A stretch of 64,000 bases of DNA, taken from Salinadaptatus halalkaliphilus (GTDB taxonomy: Archaea > Halobacteriota > Halobacteria > Halobacteriales > Natrialbaceae). Under the pieces are notes generated by a model. The model was not told where the DNA came from. It was given only the letters and a program-made list of their open reading frames with translations, and did not search any database. Every line of letters starts with the position of its first letter. Within the stretch, counting starts at the first letter, position 1. This document shows, one piece after another, positions 9,106 to 19,399 of the stretch. The DNA is taken from NCBI RefSeq assembly GCF_006543045.1, contig NZ_RBZW01000076.1, positions 118,820 through 182,819 of the forward strand, in the 5' to 3' direction. The position numbers and the translations under genes were made by a program.

Positions 9106-10449
9106 ATGACCGTTGCCGATCCCGTCACCGTCGGGGTACTCAGTTTACATACGAGCAAGGAGACGAAAGCGATTCTTAACGCCGTCGAGGCCCTCGGCCA
9201 CGACACGGAGTGGCTCCGGACCGAGAACACGACGATCAGTGTCACCGACGGCACTGTCGTCTTGGAACCCGACGTGGACGTGATCGCCAACCGAATGCTG
9301 CTCTCGAACACCGAACATCCCGCCGAAGAGCTCGGTCTCGCGAACACGTTCGCACAACTGGTGCCGATGCTCAACGAACCCGCAACCGTTCTGACGGCGA
9401 TTCACAAACTCTCGACGGCGACGACGCTTGCAACCCACGACGTACGAACGCCCGACGTCACCCTCGCACTGAACAACGAAGGGCTGGCCGCCGCTCGAGA
9501 TCGGTACGGCGAGGAAGCTGTCTATAAGACCGCGATCGGCACCCACGGCGGCGGCACCTGGAAAGTCGGTCTCGAGGAACCGATCAACGCGAAAGTTGGC
9601 AACCGATACGCGTTCTTACAGGAGTTGCTCGATCGGGAGGGCGAGCGACACCGTGACGCTCGAGTCTACCTCGTCGGTAGCGAGATCGTCGGCGCGATGT
9701 ACCGCTATGCACCCGACAACGACTGGCGAACCAACGTCGCACTCGGCGGCACCGTCGAGGATGCAAGCGACGATCTCCCGGCGGAAGCGCGGGATCTCGC
9801 TCGCCGGTCGGCAACGGCTATCGGCCTCGATTACGCCGGTGTCGACCTCGTCGAAGGCGAGGACGGCTGGTACGTCCTCGAGGTCAATCCCACGGCAGGG
9901 TTCAAGGGGCTCTACGAGGCGACACAGATCAGCCCGGCACCGTACATCGCCCGCCTGGCGATCGAGCGGGCCGGCGGATCGGTCGACGACGAACGGGTCG
10001 TCGAACTCTCGAGGGCGCTCGACGACAGCCAACCCGCTGCACAGCCGCCGAGACCGGCACAGACTGACAACGAGGCGGCCATCATCGGCTACATCGAAGA
10101 TATCGTCCTCTCGGGGACGAGCGGCTCGACATCAGTCCTCGCAAAGTCCGACACGGGAGCGACCCGAACCAGTATCGACACCTCGCTGGCGGCCGAGATC
10201 GGTGCCGGCCCAATCAAATCGATCACCCGCGTCAAATCCGGCAGTTCGAAGACCGCCAAGAGCCGCCCGGTCGTCGACGTCGTCGTCGGCGTCGGCGGCA
10301 ACCAACACACCGTCACCGCGAGCGTCGAGGATCGTAGCCACATGGACTACCCGGTATTGCTCGGGCGGGACATTCTCGAGCAGTATCGAGTCGACGTCAG
10401 CCGTCGCGTCGATGCCGACGAACCCGAGTCGCCGGAAGAAGAGGAGTAA
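9106..10449 (+). CDS. RimK-like ATP-grasp ligase fused to a retropepsin-like (RimB-type) domain
   Basis: The 447-residue protein joins two enzymes. Residues 1 to about 300 are an ATP-grasp ligase, with the glycine-rich loop GTHGGGTWKV near residue 145 and the Mg-binding VLEVNPTAGFKG near 257. Residues 325-430 are an aspartic-protease-like domain of the ATP-dependent zinc protease/RimB family, with AKSDTGATRTSI at 345-356 and VLLGRDIL near the end. In bacteria these are usually separate neighbouring genes of a glutamate-ligase pathway. I start at ATG 9106, which fits the RimK N-terminus (VTVGVLSLH). The acceptor protein is unknown. Confidence 0.85.
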   Translation: MTVADPVTVGVLSLHTSKETKAILNAVEALGHDTEWLRTENTTISVTDGTVVLEPDVDVIANRMLLSNTEHPAEELGLANTFAQLVPMLNEPATVLTAIHKLSTATTLATHDVRTPDVTLALNNEGLAAARDRYGEEAVYKTAIGTHGGGTWKVGLEEPINAKVGNRYAFLQELLDREGERHRDARVYLVGSEIVGAMYRYAPDNDWRTNVALGGTVEDASDDLPAEARDLARRSATAIGLDYAGVDLVEGEDGWYVLEVNPTAGFKGLYEATQISPAPYIARLAIERAGGSVDDERVVELSRALDDSQPAAQPPRPAQTDNEAAIIGYIEDIVLSGTSGSTSVLAKSDTGATRTSIDTSLAAEIGAGPIKSITRVKSGSSKTAKSRPVVDVVVGVGGNQHTVTASVEDRSHMDYPVLLGRDILEQYRVDVSRRVDADEPESPEEEE

Positions 10450-10533
10450 CGGCGATCAATGCCGTCGGCTTGGCCGTGCGATCTTCGAGTGAACAGATAA
10501 CTTTATTGTCCAATACAGCTAGCATAAACGCGT

Positions 10534-10767
10534 ATGACGACGGTCCTCGCATCCACGCTCTCCAGCAAGCCCGTGATGGGATCGGACGGGAAAGAACTCG
10601 GCACGGTTCACAACATCACGATGAACGTCACTACCGGCGAACTCGAGTCCGTCCTCGTCACGCCGAAAGACGACGACGTTTACCGGTTCGAAACGACCGA
10701 CGACGGGAATCTCCGCATTCCCGCCCATCAGGTCCAGGGCGTCGACGACTATCTGATGGTCGAGTGA
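10534..10767 (+). CDS. PRC-barrel domain protein
   Basis: The 77-residue protein is one PRC barrel: LSSKPVMGSDGKELGTVHNI is the conserved first strand pair, followed by VLVTPKDDDVYRF and IPAHQVQGVDDYLMV. PRC barrels in archaea bind RNA, protein or division partners. A TATA-like CTTTATT lies about 30 bp upstream of the ATG, so it is probably transcribed alone. Confidence 0.88.
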   Translation: MTTVLASTLSSKPVMGSDGKELGTVHNITMNVTTGELESVLVTPKDDDVYRFETTDDGNLRIPAHQVQGVDDYLMVE

Positions 10768-10806
10768 TCGCCACCAGAATCGACGGCGACGGCCCCGCGA
10801 CGCCGT

Positions 10807-12114
10807 CTACCAGGTGCCGTCGAAATCCTCGTGCGTGAACGCCTTCGCGTCGGCGCCCGCGTATGTTCCCACGAGGTGGCCGTCGCCCTCGAGGTAGTAC
10901 TGGTAGGTGGTCAGCCCCTCGAGGCCGACGGGGCCGCGGGCGTGAATCTTGCCGGTGCTGATCCCGACCTCGGCGCCGAGCCCGAACCGGTAGCCGTCGC
11001 TGAATCGGGTCGAGGCGTTGTGGAAGACGCTCGCGGAGTCGAGTCGGCGCATGAACGTCCGGGCGCGGTCGTCGTCCGCGGTGACGATCGACTCCGTGTG
11101 TTTCGAGCCGTAGGTCGTCACGTGCGCCAAGGCGTCCTCGAGCGAATCGACGACCCGGACCGAGACGATCAGATCGCCGTACTCGGTCGCCCAGTCGGCC
11201 TCGTTCGCGGCCTCGACATCGACGATCGAACGGGTCCGCTCGTCGCCGCGAACCTCGACGCCCGCCTCCTCCCAGCGGGCGACGATGTCGGGCAGGAACG
11301 CTTCGGCGACATCGGTGTGGACCAACAGCGTCTCGACGGCGTTACAGACGGCCGGATACTGAACCTTCGCGTCGTAGGCGATCTCCGTGGCCATCTCGAG
11401 GTCGGCCTTGCTATCGACGAAGACGTGACAGATGCCCTCGGTGTGGCCGAGGACGGGAATGCTCGTGTTGTCCTGGATGTAGCTGACGAACTCCGAGCTT
11501 CCGCGGGGCATGACCAGATCGATCTCGTCGTCCATCTCGAGGATAGTGTCGACGTCCTCGCGGGCCTCGATGAGTTGGGCCCAGCCGTCGACGATGTCGT
11601 CGGTCGCCTCGCGGATGATCTCGAAGAGGGTTCGGTTGGATTCGCTGGCCTCGCTGCCGCCTTTCAGGATGACGGCGTTGCCCGACTTCAGGCTAAGCGC
11701 GGCGATCTGGACGAGCGCGTCGGGTCGGGATTCGAAGATCGTCCCGACGACGCCGATCGGCACCGTCTGCTTGTACAGCTCGAGGTCGTCGTCGAGTTCG
11801 CGGGCTTGCTGGGTCGTCCCCAGCGGATCGTCCTGGGCGGCGACGCTGCGGACCATCTCAGTGATGCTCTCGAGTTTCGTCGGCGAGAGCTCGAGGCGGT
11901 CGACAAGCGCCTGGCTGTACTCGCCGGCCTCGAGCAGTTGCTCGGCTTCCTCGACATCGATCTCGTTGGCCGCGAGGATCTCCTCGTGGCGCGCGTCGAT
12001 CGCGTCGGCGATGGCGTGGAGCGCGCTCGAGCGTCGCTGCTCGTCGTAGGTCGCCAGCTCGAGGGCTGCGGACTGTGCCTCCTCGACTTTCTGTTCGGTG
12101 GCTTGCTCAGTCAT
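10807..12114 (-). CDS. proA: Glutamate-5-semialdehyde dehydrogenase (gamma-glutamyl phosphate reductase)
   Basis: The 435-residue protein catalyses the second step of proline synthesis. Family motifs include [29 protein letters not shown] and, around the catalytic Cys, [34 protein letters not shown] is the ProA C-terminal signature. I chose the ATG at 12114, which overlaps the end of proB by 8 bp. It is the last gene of the proCBA operon. Confidence 0.95.
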   Translation of the reverse strand: MTEQATEQKVEEAQSAALELATYDEQRRSSALHAIADAIDARHEEILAANEIDVEEAEQLLEAGEYSQALVDRLELSPTKLESITEMVRSVAAQDDPLGTTQQARELDDDLELYKQTVPIGVVGTIFESRPDALVQIAALSLKSGNAVILKGGSEASESNRTLFEIIREATDDIVDGWAQLIEAREDVDTILEMDDEIDLVMPRGSSEFVSYIQDNTSIPVLGHTEGICHVFVDSKADLEMATEIAYDAKVQYPAVCNAVETLLVHTDVAEAFLPDIVARWEEAGVEVRGDERTRSIVDVEAANEADWATEYGDLIVSVRVVDSLEDALAHVTTYGSKHTESIVTADDDRARTFMRRLDSASVFHNASTRFSDGYRFGLGAEVGISTGKIHARGPVGLEGLTTYQYYLEGDGHLVGTYAGADAKAFTHEDFDGTW

Positions 12115-12955
12115 CGATGACACCGTTCGTTGGGACGAATACGGTCCCCACGGACTTCTCGGCAGCGATTTTCTCGAGGACGTTCGGCTCGGTCGACTTG
12201 GCGATGACGGCCGGGATACCGTGTTCGCTGACGGATCGCGCACCCGCTACCTTGGTCTGGATGCCGCCAAACTGCGTGCTCGAGCTATCGTCGACCAGTT
12301 CCTGGATCTCGTCGTAGTTTCGGCCGACGGCTTCGATGCGTTCGGCGTCGGGATTGTCCTTCGGATTGGCCGTGTAGACGCCCCCGACGTCGGTCAAGGT
12401 GACCAGCAGATCGCTATCGATGCCGACCGCGACCGACGAGGAGAGCATGTCGTTGTCGCCGATGCGGATCTCTTCGGTCGCGACGGCGTCGTTTTCGTTG
12501 ATAATCGGGACGATGTCCCACTCGAGTAACGTCTCGATGGTGTTTTTGAAATTGGTGAACCGATCGGGATTGTCCAGATCCGTCTGGGTCAACAGGATCT
12601 GCGCGACTTTCCGGTCGTAGCGCGCGAAACTCTCGGTGTAGCGGTGCATGAGGTGTGATTGGCCAACCGTCGACAGCGCCTGTGACTCCTCGACCGTTTC
12701 CCCGTTGTCGTCGCCGCCGTCGTAGCCGACCCGTCCCTTACCGGCCCCGACCGCGCCGGAGGAGACGAGGATGACTTCGCGGTCGCCGGCGAGTAGATCG
12801 GCGATATCGTCGACGAGTTTGTCGAGTTTCGCGTCATCGAGATTCGACTCCTCGTCGGTCAGCGAGTTCGTCCCGGCTTTGACCACGACGCGGTCGGCCT
12901 CGGCCGCGAGTTGACGCGTCGCTTCGACGACGCCGAGTTCGACCGTCTCAGTCAT
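12107..12955 (-). CDS. proB: Glutamate 5-kinase, short form without a PUA domain
   Basis: The 282-residue protein phosphorylates glutamate. Amino-acid-kinase motifs are [38 protein letters not shown] and [12 protein letters not shown]. It ends soon after the kinase fold, so the C-terminal PUA domain of E. coli ProB is absent, as in many archaeal forms. It overlaps proC and proA by 8 bp on each side, indicating coupled translation. Confidence 0.95.
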   Translation of the reverse strand: MTETVELGVVEATRQLAAEADRVVVKAGTNSLTDEESNLDDAKLDKLVDDIADLLAGDREVILVSSGAVGAGKGRVGYDGGDDNGETVEESQALSTVGQSHLMHRYTESFARYDRKVAQILLTQTDLDNPDRFTNFKNTIETLLEWDIVPIINENDAVATEEIRIGDNDMLSSSVAVGIDSDLLVTLTDVGGVYTANPKDNPDAERIEAVGRNYDEIQELVDDSSSTQFGGIQTKVAGARSVSEHGIPAVIAKSTEPNVLEKIAAEKSVGTVFVPTNGVIDD

Positions 12956-13721
12956 CGTCGATATCGGCTGCGAGTTCCGCGGATCGTTGCTCGGCTGCGC
13001 CGACGGCGTCGGCGACCGCCTCGTCGGCCGTGCTGTCCCAGAGGACCTCCATGCCCTCGATCGTCGTTCCCTTCGGCGAACAGACGGCGTCGATCAGCTC
13101 CTCGATCGACCGCTCGGATCGCAGGACCGTCTCCGCAGCTCCCTTGAACGTCTGTGCGGCGAGGACTTCGGCGTCGTCGGGCTCGAGTCCCGCGTCGACG
13201 CCAGCGTCTCGCATCGCGCCAATCAGATAGAAGACGAACGCGGGACCGCTCCCGTTGACCGCCGTCGCGATATCCATCTGGGATTCCTCGACCTCGACGA
13301 ACTCCCCGACCGCCCCGAGCAGGGTCGTGACCTCCTCGGGGATCGTCTCGCCGGTGACGGCCGCCGCCATATTCTGCGTCTCGGCCGCGAGATTCGGCAT
13401 CGCTCGAACGAGCGTTGCGTCCGTATGCGGCTCGAGAACGGACGTCGGAACGCCCGCGGCGAAGGAGACGAGTATCTGATCGGGCGAGAGATCGAGATCG
13501 TCGACGACGTCGACGACCAGTCCCGGCTTGATCGCGACGACGACGACATCCGCCTCGGCCGCGACCGACGGATCGGTCGTCGTTTCCGCACAGTCTTCGA
13601 CTGTCTCGAGTGCTGCCGGATCGACGTCGCAAGCGGTGACCGCGTGCGTTCCGCTCTCCGAGAGGCCCCGTACGAGGGCACTCCCCATGTTTCCACAGCC
13701 AATGACGCTGGCACGTACCAT
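12948..13721 (-). CDS. proC: Pyrroline-5-carboxylate reductase
   Basis: The 257-residue enzyme does the final NAD(P)H-dependent step to proline. The Rossmann motif [17 protein letters not shown] is at the N-terminus; VVVAIKPG, the MPNLAA motif and [11 protein letters not shown] are conserved ProC motifs. The start is the ATG at 13721. It is the first gene of proC-proB-proA, so one promoter upstream would drive the whole glutamate-to-proline route, relevant to osmolyte supply. Confidence 0.95.
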   Translation of the reverse strand: MVRASVIGCGNMGSALVRGLSESGTHAVTACDVDPAALETVEDCAETTTDPSVAAEADVVVVAIKPGLVVDVVDDLDLSPDQILVSFAAGVPTSVLEPHTDATLVRAMPNLAAETQNMAAAVTGETIPEEVTTLLGAVGEFVEVEESQMDIATAVNGSGPAFVFYLIGAMRDAGVDAGLEPDDAEVLAAQTFKGAAETVLRSERSIEELIDAVCSPKGTTIEGMEVLWDSTADEAVADAVGAAEQRSAELAADIDDD

Positions 13722-13940
13722 TCTATTTCGACAAACGGGGAGTGGGGGACATAGCAACTTTGATTTCGAATCGCAGTTGGTGTCGCTCACACGGATGCGA
13801 GAGAACCAATCACGGACGACATCGATTCCGAAGACGGCTCAGCGATCGTACCAGGGACGCAGTCGGATCTCGATGCGAACGGCAGTTTATGAGTCAAGAA
13901 TATTTTTTGGTCTGCAAGAAAGACTTCATCATTGGATTAG

Positions 13941-16160
<2,220 letters not shown>

Positions 16161-16184
16161 CGACCGCAAATCGTCGTTCTCGAG

Positions 16185-17456
16185 TCACTCCATTTCGTCG
16201 GCGTCCGTTGGACTCTCGACGATCACTTCCTCGTCGGTTATTTCGTTGATCTCGGCGGCCTCGACCGGATAGTCCTCGGCGTCGTGACCACCCCAGTTGA
16301 GTCGGGCCCTGAGTCGATCCGCCAGCCCCGGCTCGGGATCGACGTACGCGGTCTGGCCCTCGACTTCGGCGACGATACCGATCTGTTCACCCGTCTCGCC
16401 GACGACCACTTTCCCCTGATCGTCCGCCGAGAACTCGACCGATCCCGACCCGGCAGTCGGCATCTCCGATCCGGCGTTGGCCGCCGTGCCCGCAGTGTCG
16501 GACGCAGCCGTCGGCCCCATCTCTCCGTACTCCTCGAGGTCCATGATCCCGCCCTCGAGGACATCGCTGCCGACCACCTCGGACTCGAGCACCTCGGTCT
16601 CTTCGAGTCTGAAGGTCAGTCGCGATCGTTCGTCGATCTGCTCTTCGACGGTTCGGCGCTCGAGTAGCTCGCTGCGAACGGTATCACCCTCGCCGCGTCG
16701 ACTCTCGATAACCTCTCGATCGACGACATCGGCGGCGGCTACGTCCGCCCGCACGACATCGCTCTCGAGGATTGAGCGCTGGACGCTCTCGAGTTCGACG
16801 TTCGTCTCGACCTCGTCGTGCTCGAGTTCGTCGTGCTGGTCAATGTCGACATCGACGACCTGGCTCTCAATCGTGTAGCGTTCGACCTCCTCGACCGTCT
16901 CGAGGCGGGATTCGTCAGTTGTCACCTTGATTAGATCTGCACTGACGAACTTGGTATCGACGATTTCGCGGTTCAACAGTTCGGAGTCGACGGGCTGGCG
17001 CTCGACCAGTTCGGTCTCGACGATCTCGCTCTCGATCGTGTCGCGTTCGACGACCTGGGTCTCGACCACCTGCGTTTCGATGATTTCGGTCGTCACCGTC
17101 TCGCCCTTCCGGAGCTGGTCCTCGAGTTTGCTGCGACCGAGCGAGGCGCGGTCGAACGCCGCCTCGCGTTCGATCAGTTCGAACTGACCGAGCTCCTCGC
17201 CGGTCGACTCCTCCTCCTCATGGTAGACGAACACTAGATCCTCCGTACGGATCGTCTCGGCGAACGCTTCCCAGGTGGACTCCTCGTGGTCGCTTTCGAG
17301 TTCGTCCCGGCGGACGAGCGAGTGACCGTGGCCCTCGCCGCCGTGTGTCGAGACGGGAACGGCGTCGTGCGTGTCTGCCCACTCTCGAATACGGTCCGGA
17401 TCGGTCGTCATTCGGCGTTGTCCGGGACCGTCGTCTGGGGATGGATCGTTCGACAT
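16185..17456 (-). CDS. Acidic pentapeptide-repeat-like protein with a C-terminal PRC-barrel-like domain
   Basis: The 423-residue protein has three parts. An N-terminal domain of about 100 residues (from DRIREWADTHDAVPV to EDLVFVYHEE) is not recognised. Residues about 120-310 consist of five-residue units of the form x-[DE]-x-[VIL]-[VIL], for example ETQVV, ESEIV, ETELV, NREIV, SADLI and later RADVA, AADVV, DREVI. This matches a divergent A(D/N)LXX pentapeptide beta-helix. The C-terminal DDQGKVVVGETGEQIGIV resembles a PRC barrel. Function is unknown; acidic pentapeptide helices such as MfpA and Qnr mimic DNA, but nothing here shows that activity. Confidence 0.7.
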   Translation of the reverse strand: MSNDPSPDDGPGQRRMTTDPDRIREWADTHDAVPVSTHGGEGHGHSLVRRDELESDHEESTWEAFAETIRTEDLVFVYHEEEESTGEELGQFELIEREAAFDRASLGRSKLEDQLRKGETVTTEIIETQVVETQVVERDTIESEIVETELVERQPVDSELLNREIVDTKFVSADLIKVTTDESRLETVEEVERYTIESQVVDVDIDQHDELEHDEVETNVELESVQRSILESDVVRADVAAADVVDREVIESRRGEGDTVRSELLERRTVEEQIDERSRLTFRLEETEVLESEVVGSDVLEGGIMDLEEYGEMGPTAASDTAGTAANAGSEMPTAGSGSVEFSADDQGKVVVGETGEQIGIVAEVEGQTAYVDPEPGLADRLRARLNWGGHDAEDYPVEAAEINEITDEEVIVESPTDADEME

Positions 17457-17654
17457 CTCGTGTTCGAACGCGACCCAATCGCACTTGAGTCGGCGTGGCC
17501 GTCTCGAGTATCAGTATCGGGTTTCTTCGATCCTCGATTCCGGCCTGCACTATCAGGGCCGTAATCCGCGCTTGGTCCACTGCAACGCCAGCGCCGGGCG
17601 CGTGACTCGAGGGTCAGACGGGTTACTTACTGTTGGACAGAACTATTCAACGAT

Positions 17655-17706
17655 CGGTCGCAGTACTGCGGCCGTCACCGCAAGGACGGCCGCGAATTCG
17701 CGACCG
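17655..17706. repeat. Nested hairpin in the 474-bp intergenic region
   Basis: Outer arms CGGTCGC/GCGACCG (17655-17661, 17700-17706) enclose inner arms CGGCCGTC/GACGGCCG (17669-17676, 17685-17692) with an 8-nt loop. The two-level layout resembles the neighbouring palindromic repeats but the sequence is unrelated. Its role is unknown. The whole gap 17457-17930 otherwise contains only repeats A and D. Confidence 0.55.
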
Positions 17707-17717
17707 ACGTTTCACTG

Positions 17718-17799
17718 ATACGGTTTACTGTAACGATGTACCGGCCCAGCCGCCGCCCGGGTCGCGGCTGGGCCGGAAATGACTTACAGTAAACCGTAT
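17718..17799 (-). repeat. 82-bp palindromic intergenic repeat, copy A
   Basis: Perfect 15-bp terminal arms (ATACGGTTTACTGTA and its complement) enclose 13-bp inner arms (CCGGCCCAGCCGC and its complement). Read on the minus strand, it matches copy B at 24539 at all but two positions. It is preceded by TG, giving the TGATACGG edge that coincides with a stop codon at copies B and C. Confidence 0.85.
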
Positions 17800-17888
17800 G
17801 ACTTCTGTCCGACAGTAACTGGAAGTCAGTTCCGGCGCTCGCCGCACGGGTCTCGAGTGCGCCGGTACATCGGTACAGGAATCCGTAT
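17797..17888 (+). repeat. Degenerate palindromic repeat, copy D, abutting copy A
   Basis: It shares with the other copies the internal segments GTCAGTTCCGG and CCGGTACATCGGTACAG, and ends in the arm TACAGGAATCCGTAT (17874-17888). The left arm is eroded and merges with the end of copy A. The orientation is that of B and C. Confidence 0.55.
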
Positions 17889-17930
17889 CAGTGTGGGGTT
17901 ACCGACCTTGAACGGCGACGAGACAGACCG

Positions 17931-18554
17931 CTACTCCGATTCGTACTCGGCCCAGATGTACCGGGTTGCGACGCTGCGGTAGGGCCGCCAGGCCTCGGCG
18001 ACCTCGCGCATCTCCGCTCGCGTCATCTCGTCACCGTCGGCGTACAGTTGTTCGATCCCGCGACGAACGGCGAGGTCGCCAAGCGGAAGGGTATCGGGTC
18101 GCTCAAGGACGAACAGCAGATACATCCGGGCAGTCCACTTGCCGATCCCTTTGATCTCGGTAAGTGCGTCGACAACCTCGTCGTTTGTGTGATCGGCCAG
18201 CCCCGATCGCGTGTAGTCTCGCTCCTGAAACGCGCGAGCGGCGTTGTTGACGTACTCGATCTTCTGTCTCGAGAGCCCGGCCGACCGGAGCGCCTCCGTC
18301 TCGGCTGCGAGGACGGTCTCGGGTGTGACCTCGTCGTCCAATACCTCGAAGAATCGCTCGCGGACGGCCGCCGCGCTCGCCGTCGACAGTTGCTGATTGA
18401 GGATCGAGATGCAGAGCCGCTCGAACTCGGTCCAGTCGGATTCGACGTACGGGTCGTGGCGCTCGAGAAGGTCGGCCATCACGGGGTCGTTTCGGAGGAT
18501 AGAGTGAGCCTCATCGAACATTCGTCGTGTCCGATCACGGGACCGAGTGGGCAT
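17931..18554 (-). CDS. DNA-3-methyladenine glycosylase, AlkA-type HhH-GPD
   Basis: The 207-residue base-excision enzyme removes alkylated purines. The helix-hairpin-helix reads TEIKGIGKWTARMYLLFV and is followed by PLGDLAVRRG, whose Asp is the expected catalytic residue. The early segment SDWTEFERLCISILNQQLS is the AlkA substrate-binding helix region. Starts at 18554 or at the next Met (18521) are both plausible. Confidence 0.88.
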   Translation of the reverse strand: MPTRSRDRTRRMFDEAHSILRNDPVMADLLERHDPYVESDWTEFERLCISILNQQLSTASAAAVRERFFEVLDDEVTPETVLAAETEALRSAGLSRQKIEYVNNAARAFQERDYTRSGLADHTNDEVVDALTEIKGIGKWTARMYLLFVLERPDTLPLGDLAVRRGIEQLYADGDEMTRAEMREVAEAWRPYRSVATRYIWAEYESE

Positions 18555-18868
18555 ATACGTCTCGGTCGCAGTCGCAAACGCCTCCCACCGACCGCCGGCC
18601 ACCGCAGCGAGCCGAACCCGTCCACGGGTCGCCCGATCGTTCGCTCGATCCCGGCAGCTCGAGCGGCCCTCGTCCGTCCCAGTTCGCGCGACCTATCGGT
18701 ATCGGACGGTTGTGGTGTCATCAATGCAACAGAGGTGGCGGACACCTATACGTGTCGTCCCAAACAGCATGGATCGTCCGGTTTCGAGGATTTCAGTCGC
18801 TCTAATGGACATGTCGGGATCACCATTCCGGCCGGGAATTTAGGGGGGTTGCGATCGTAGAGCCGTCC

Positions 18869-19399
18869 GTGCAACCGGTCGTTCATCCGGTCGTCGGCTA
18901 TCTCTGTTATGCGGCCTACGCCCGCTGGGCGGACGGCAATCCACCGGCATCGACTCCGGCGACCGTAGCGATCGTGGCCGCGACGATCCCCGACCTGCTA
19001 GATCAACCGCTGTACCACGCGGGGATCACGCCCGTTGGTCGGACGGTCGGTCACTCCTTGCTGTTTGCCGTTCCCGTCGTCGCGCTGGCGTGGCTCGTCG
19101 CTCGACGGCGCGGCCGAGACCGGCTCGGCGTCGCCTTCGCGATCGGCTACAGTTCCCACGTCGCGACCGACATCCCCTGGCACGTCCTGGCCGACGACTA
19201 CCACGAACTCGGCTTCCTGCTGTGGCCGGCCACGCAGATGCCGGAGTACTCCGGCGTCAAACCGCTGGGAACGGTCCCCGGGCTAGGCCTCGAGGCGACG
19301 ACGCTGTGGCTCGAGGCGGTGATCTTTCTCGGTGGGGTCGCGCTATGGTGGCGCAACGGAATGCCTGGGCTCGACCTCGTTCGCGATCGCTACGGGTGA
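18869..19399 (+). CDS. Membrane-bound metal-dependent hydrolase, YdjM/DUF457-like
   Basis: The 176-residue protein has about four membrane helices and the histidine/aspartate motifs of this family: VHPVVGYLCYAAY, TIPDLLDQPLYH, RTVGHSLLF and SSHVATDIPWH. The start appears to be GTG at 18869; no nearby ATG fits. Family members are putative zinc hydrolases of unknown substrate. It converges with the P1B ATPase gene, overlapping by 10 bp. Confidence 0.75.
   Translation: MQPVVHPVVGYLCYAAYARWADGNPPASTPATVAIVAATIPDLLDQPLYHAGITPVGRTVGHSLLFAVPVVALAWLVARRRGRDRLGVAFAIGYSSHVATDIPWHVLADDYHELGFLLWPATQMPEYSGVKPLGTVPGLGLEATTLWLEAVIFLGGVALWWRNGMPGLDLVRDRYG

Noticed and set aside
10831-12120. Open frame opposite proA
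   Set aside because: ProA motifs are strong on the minus strand and the opposite frame shows no domain.
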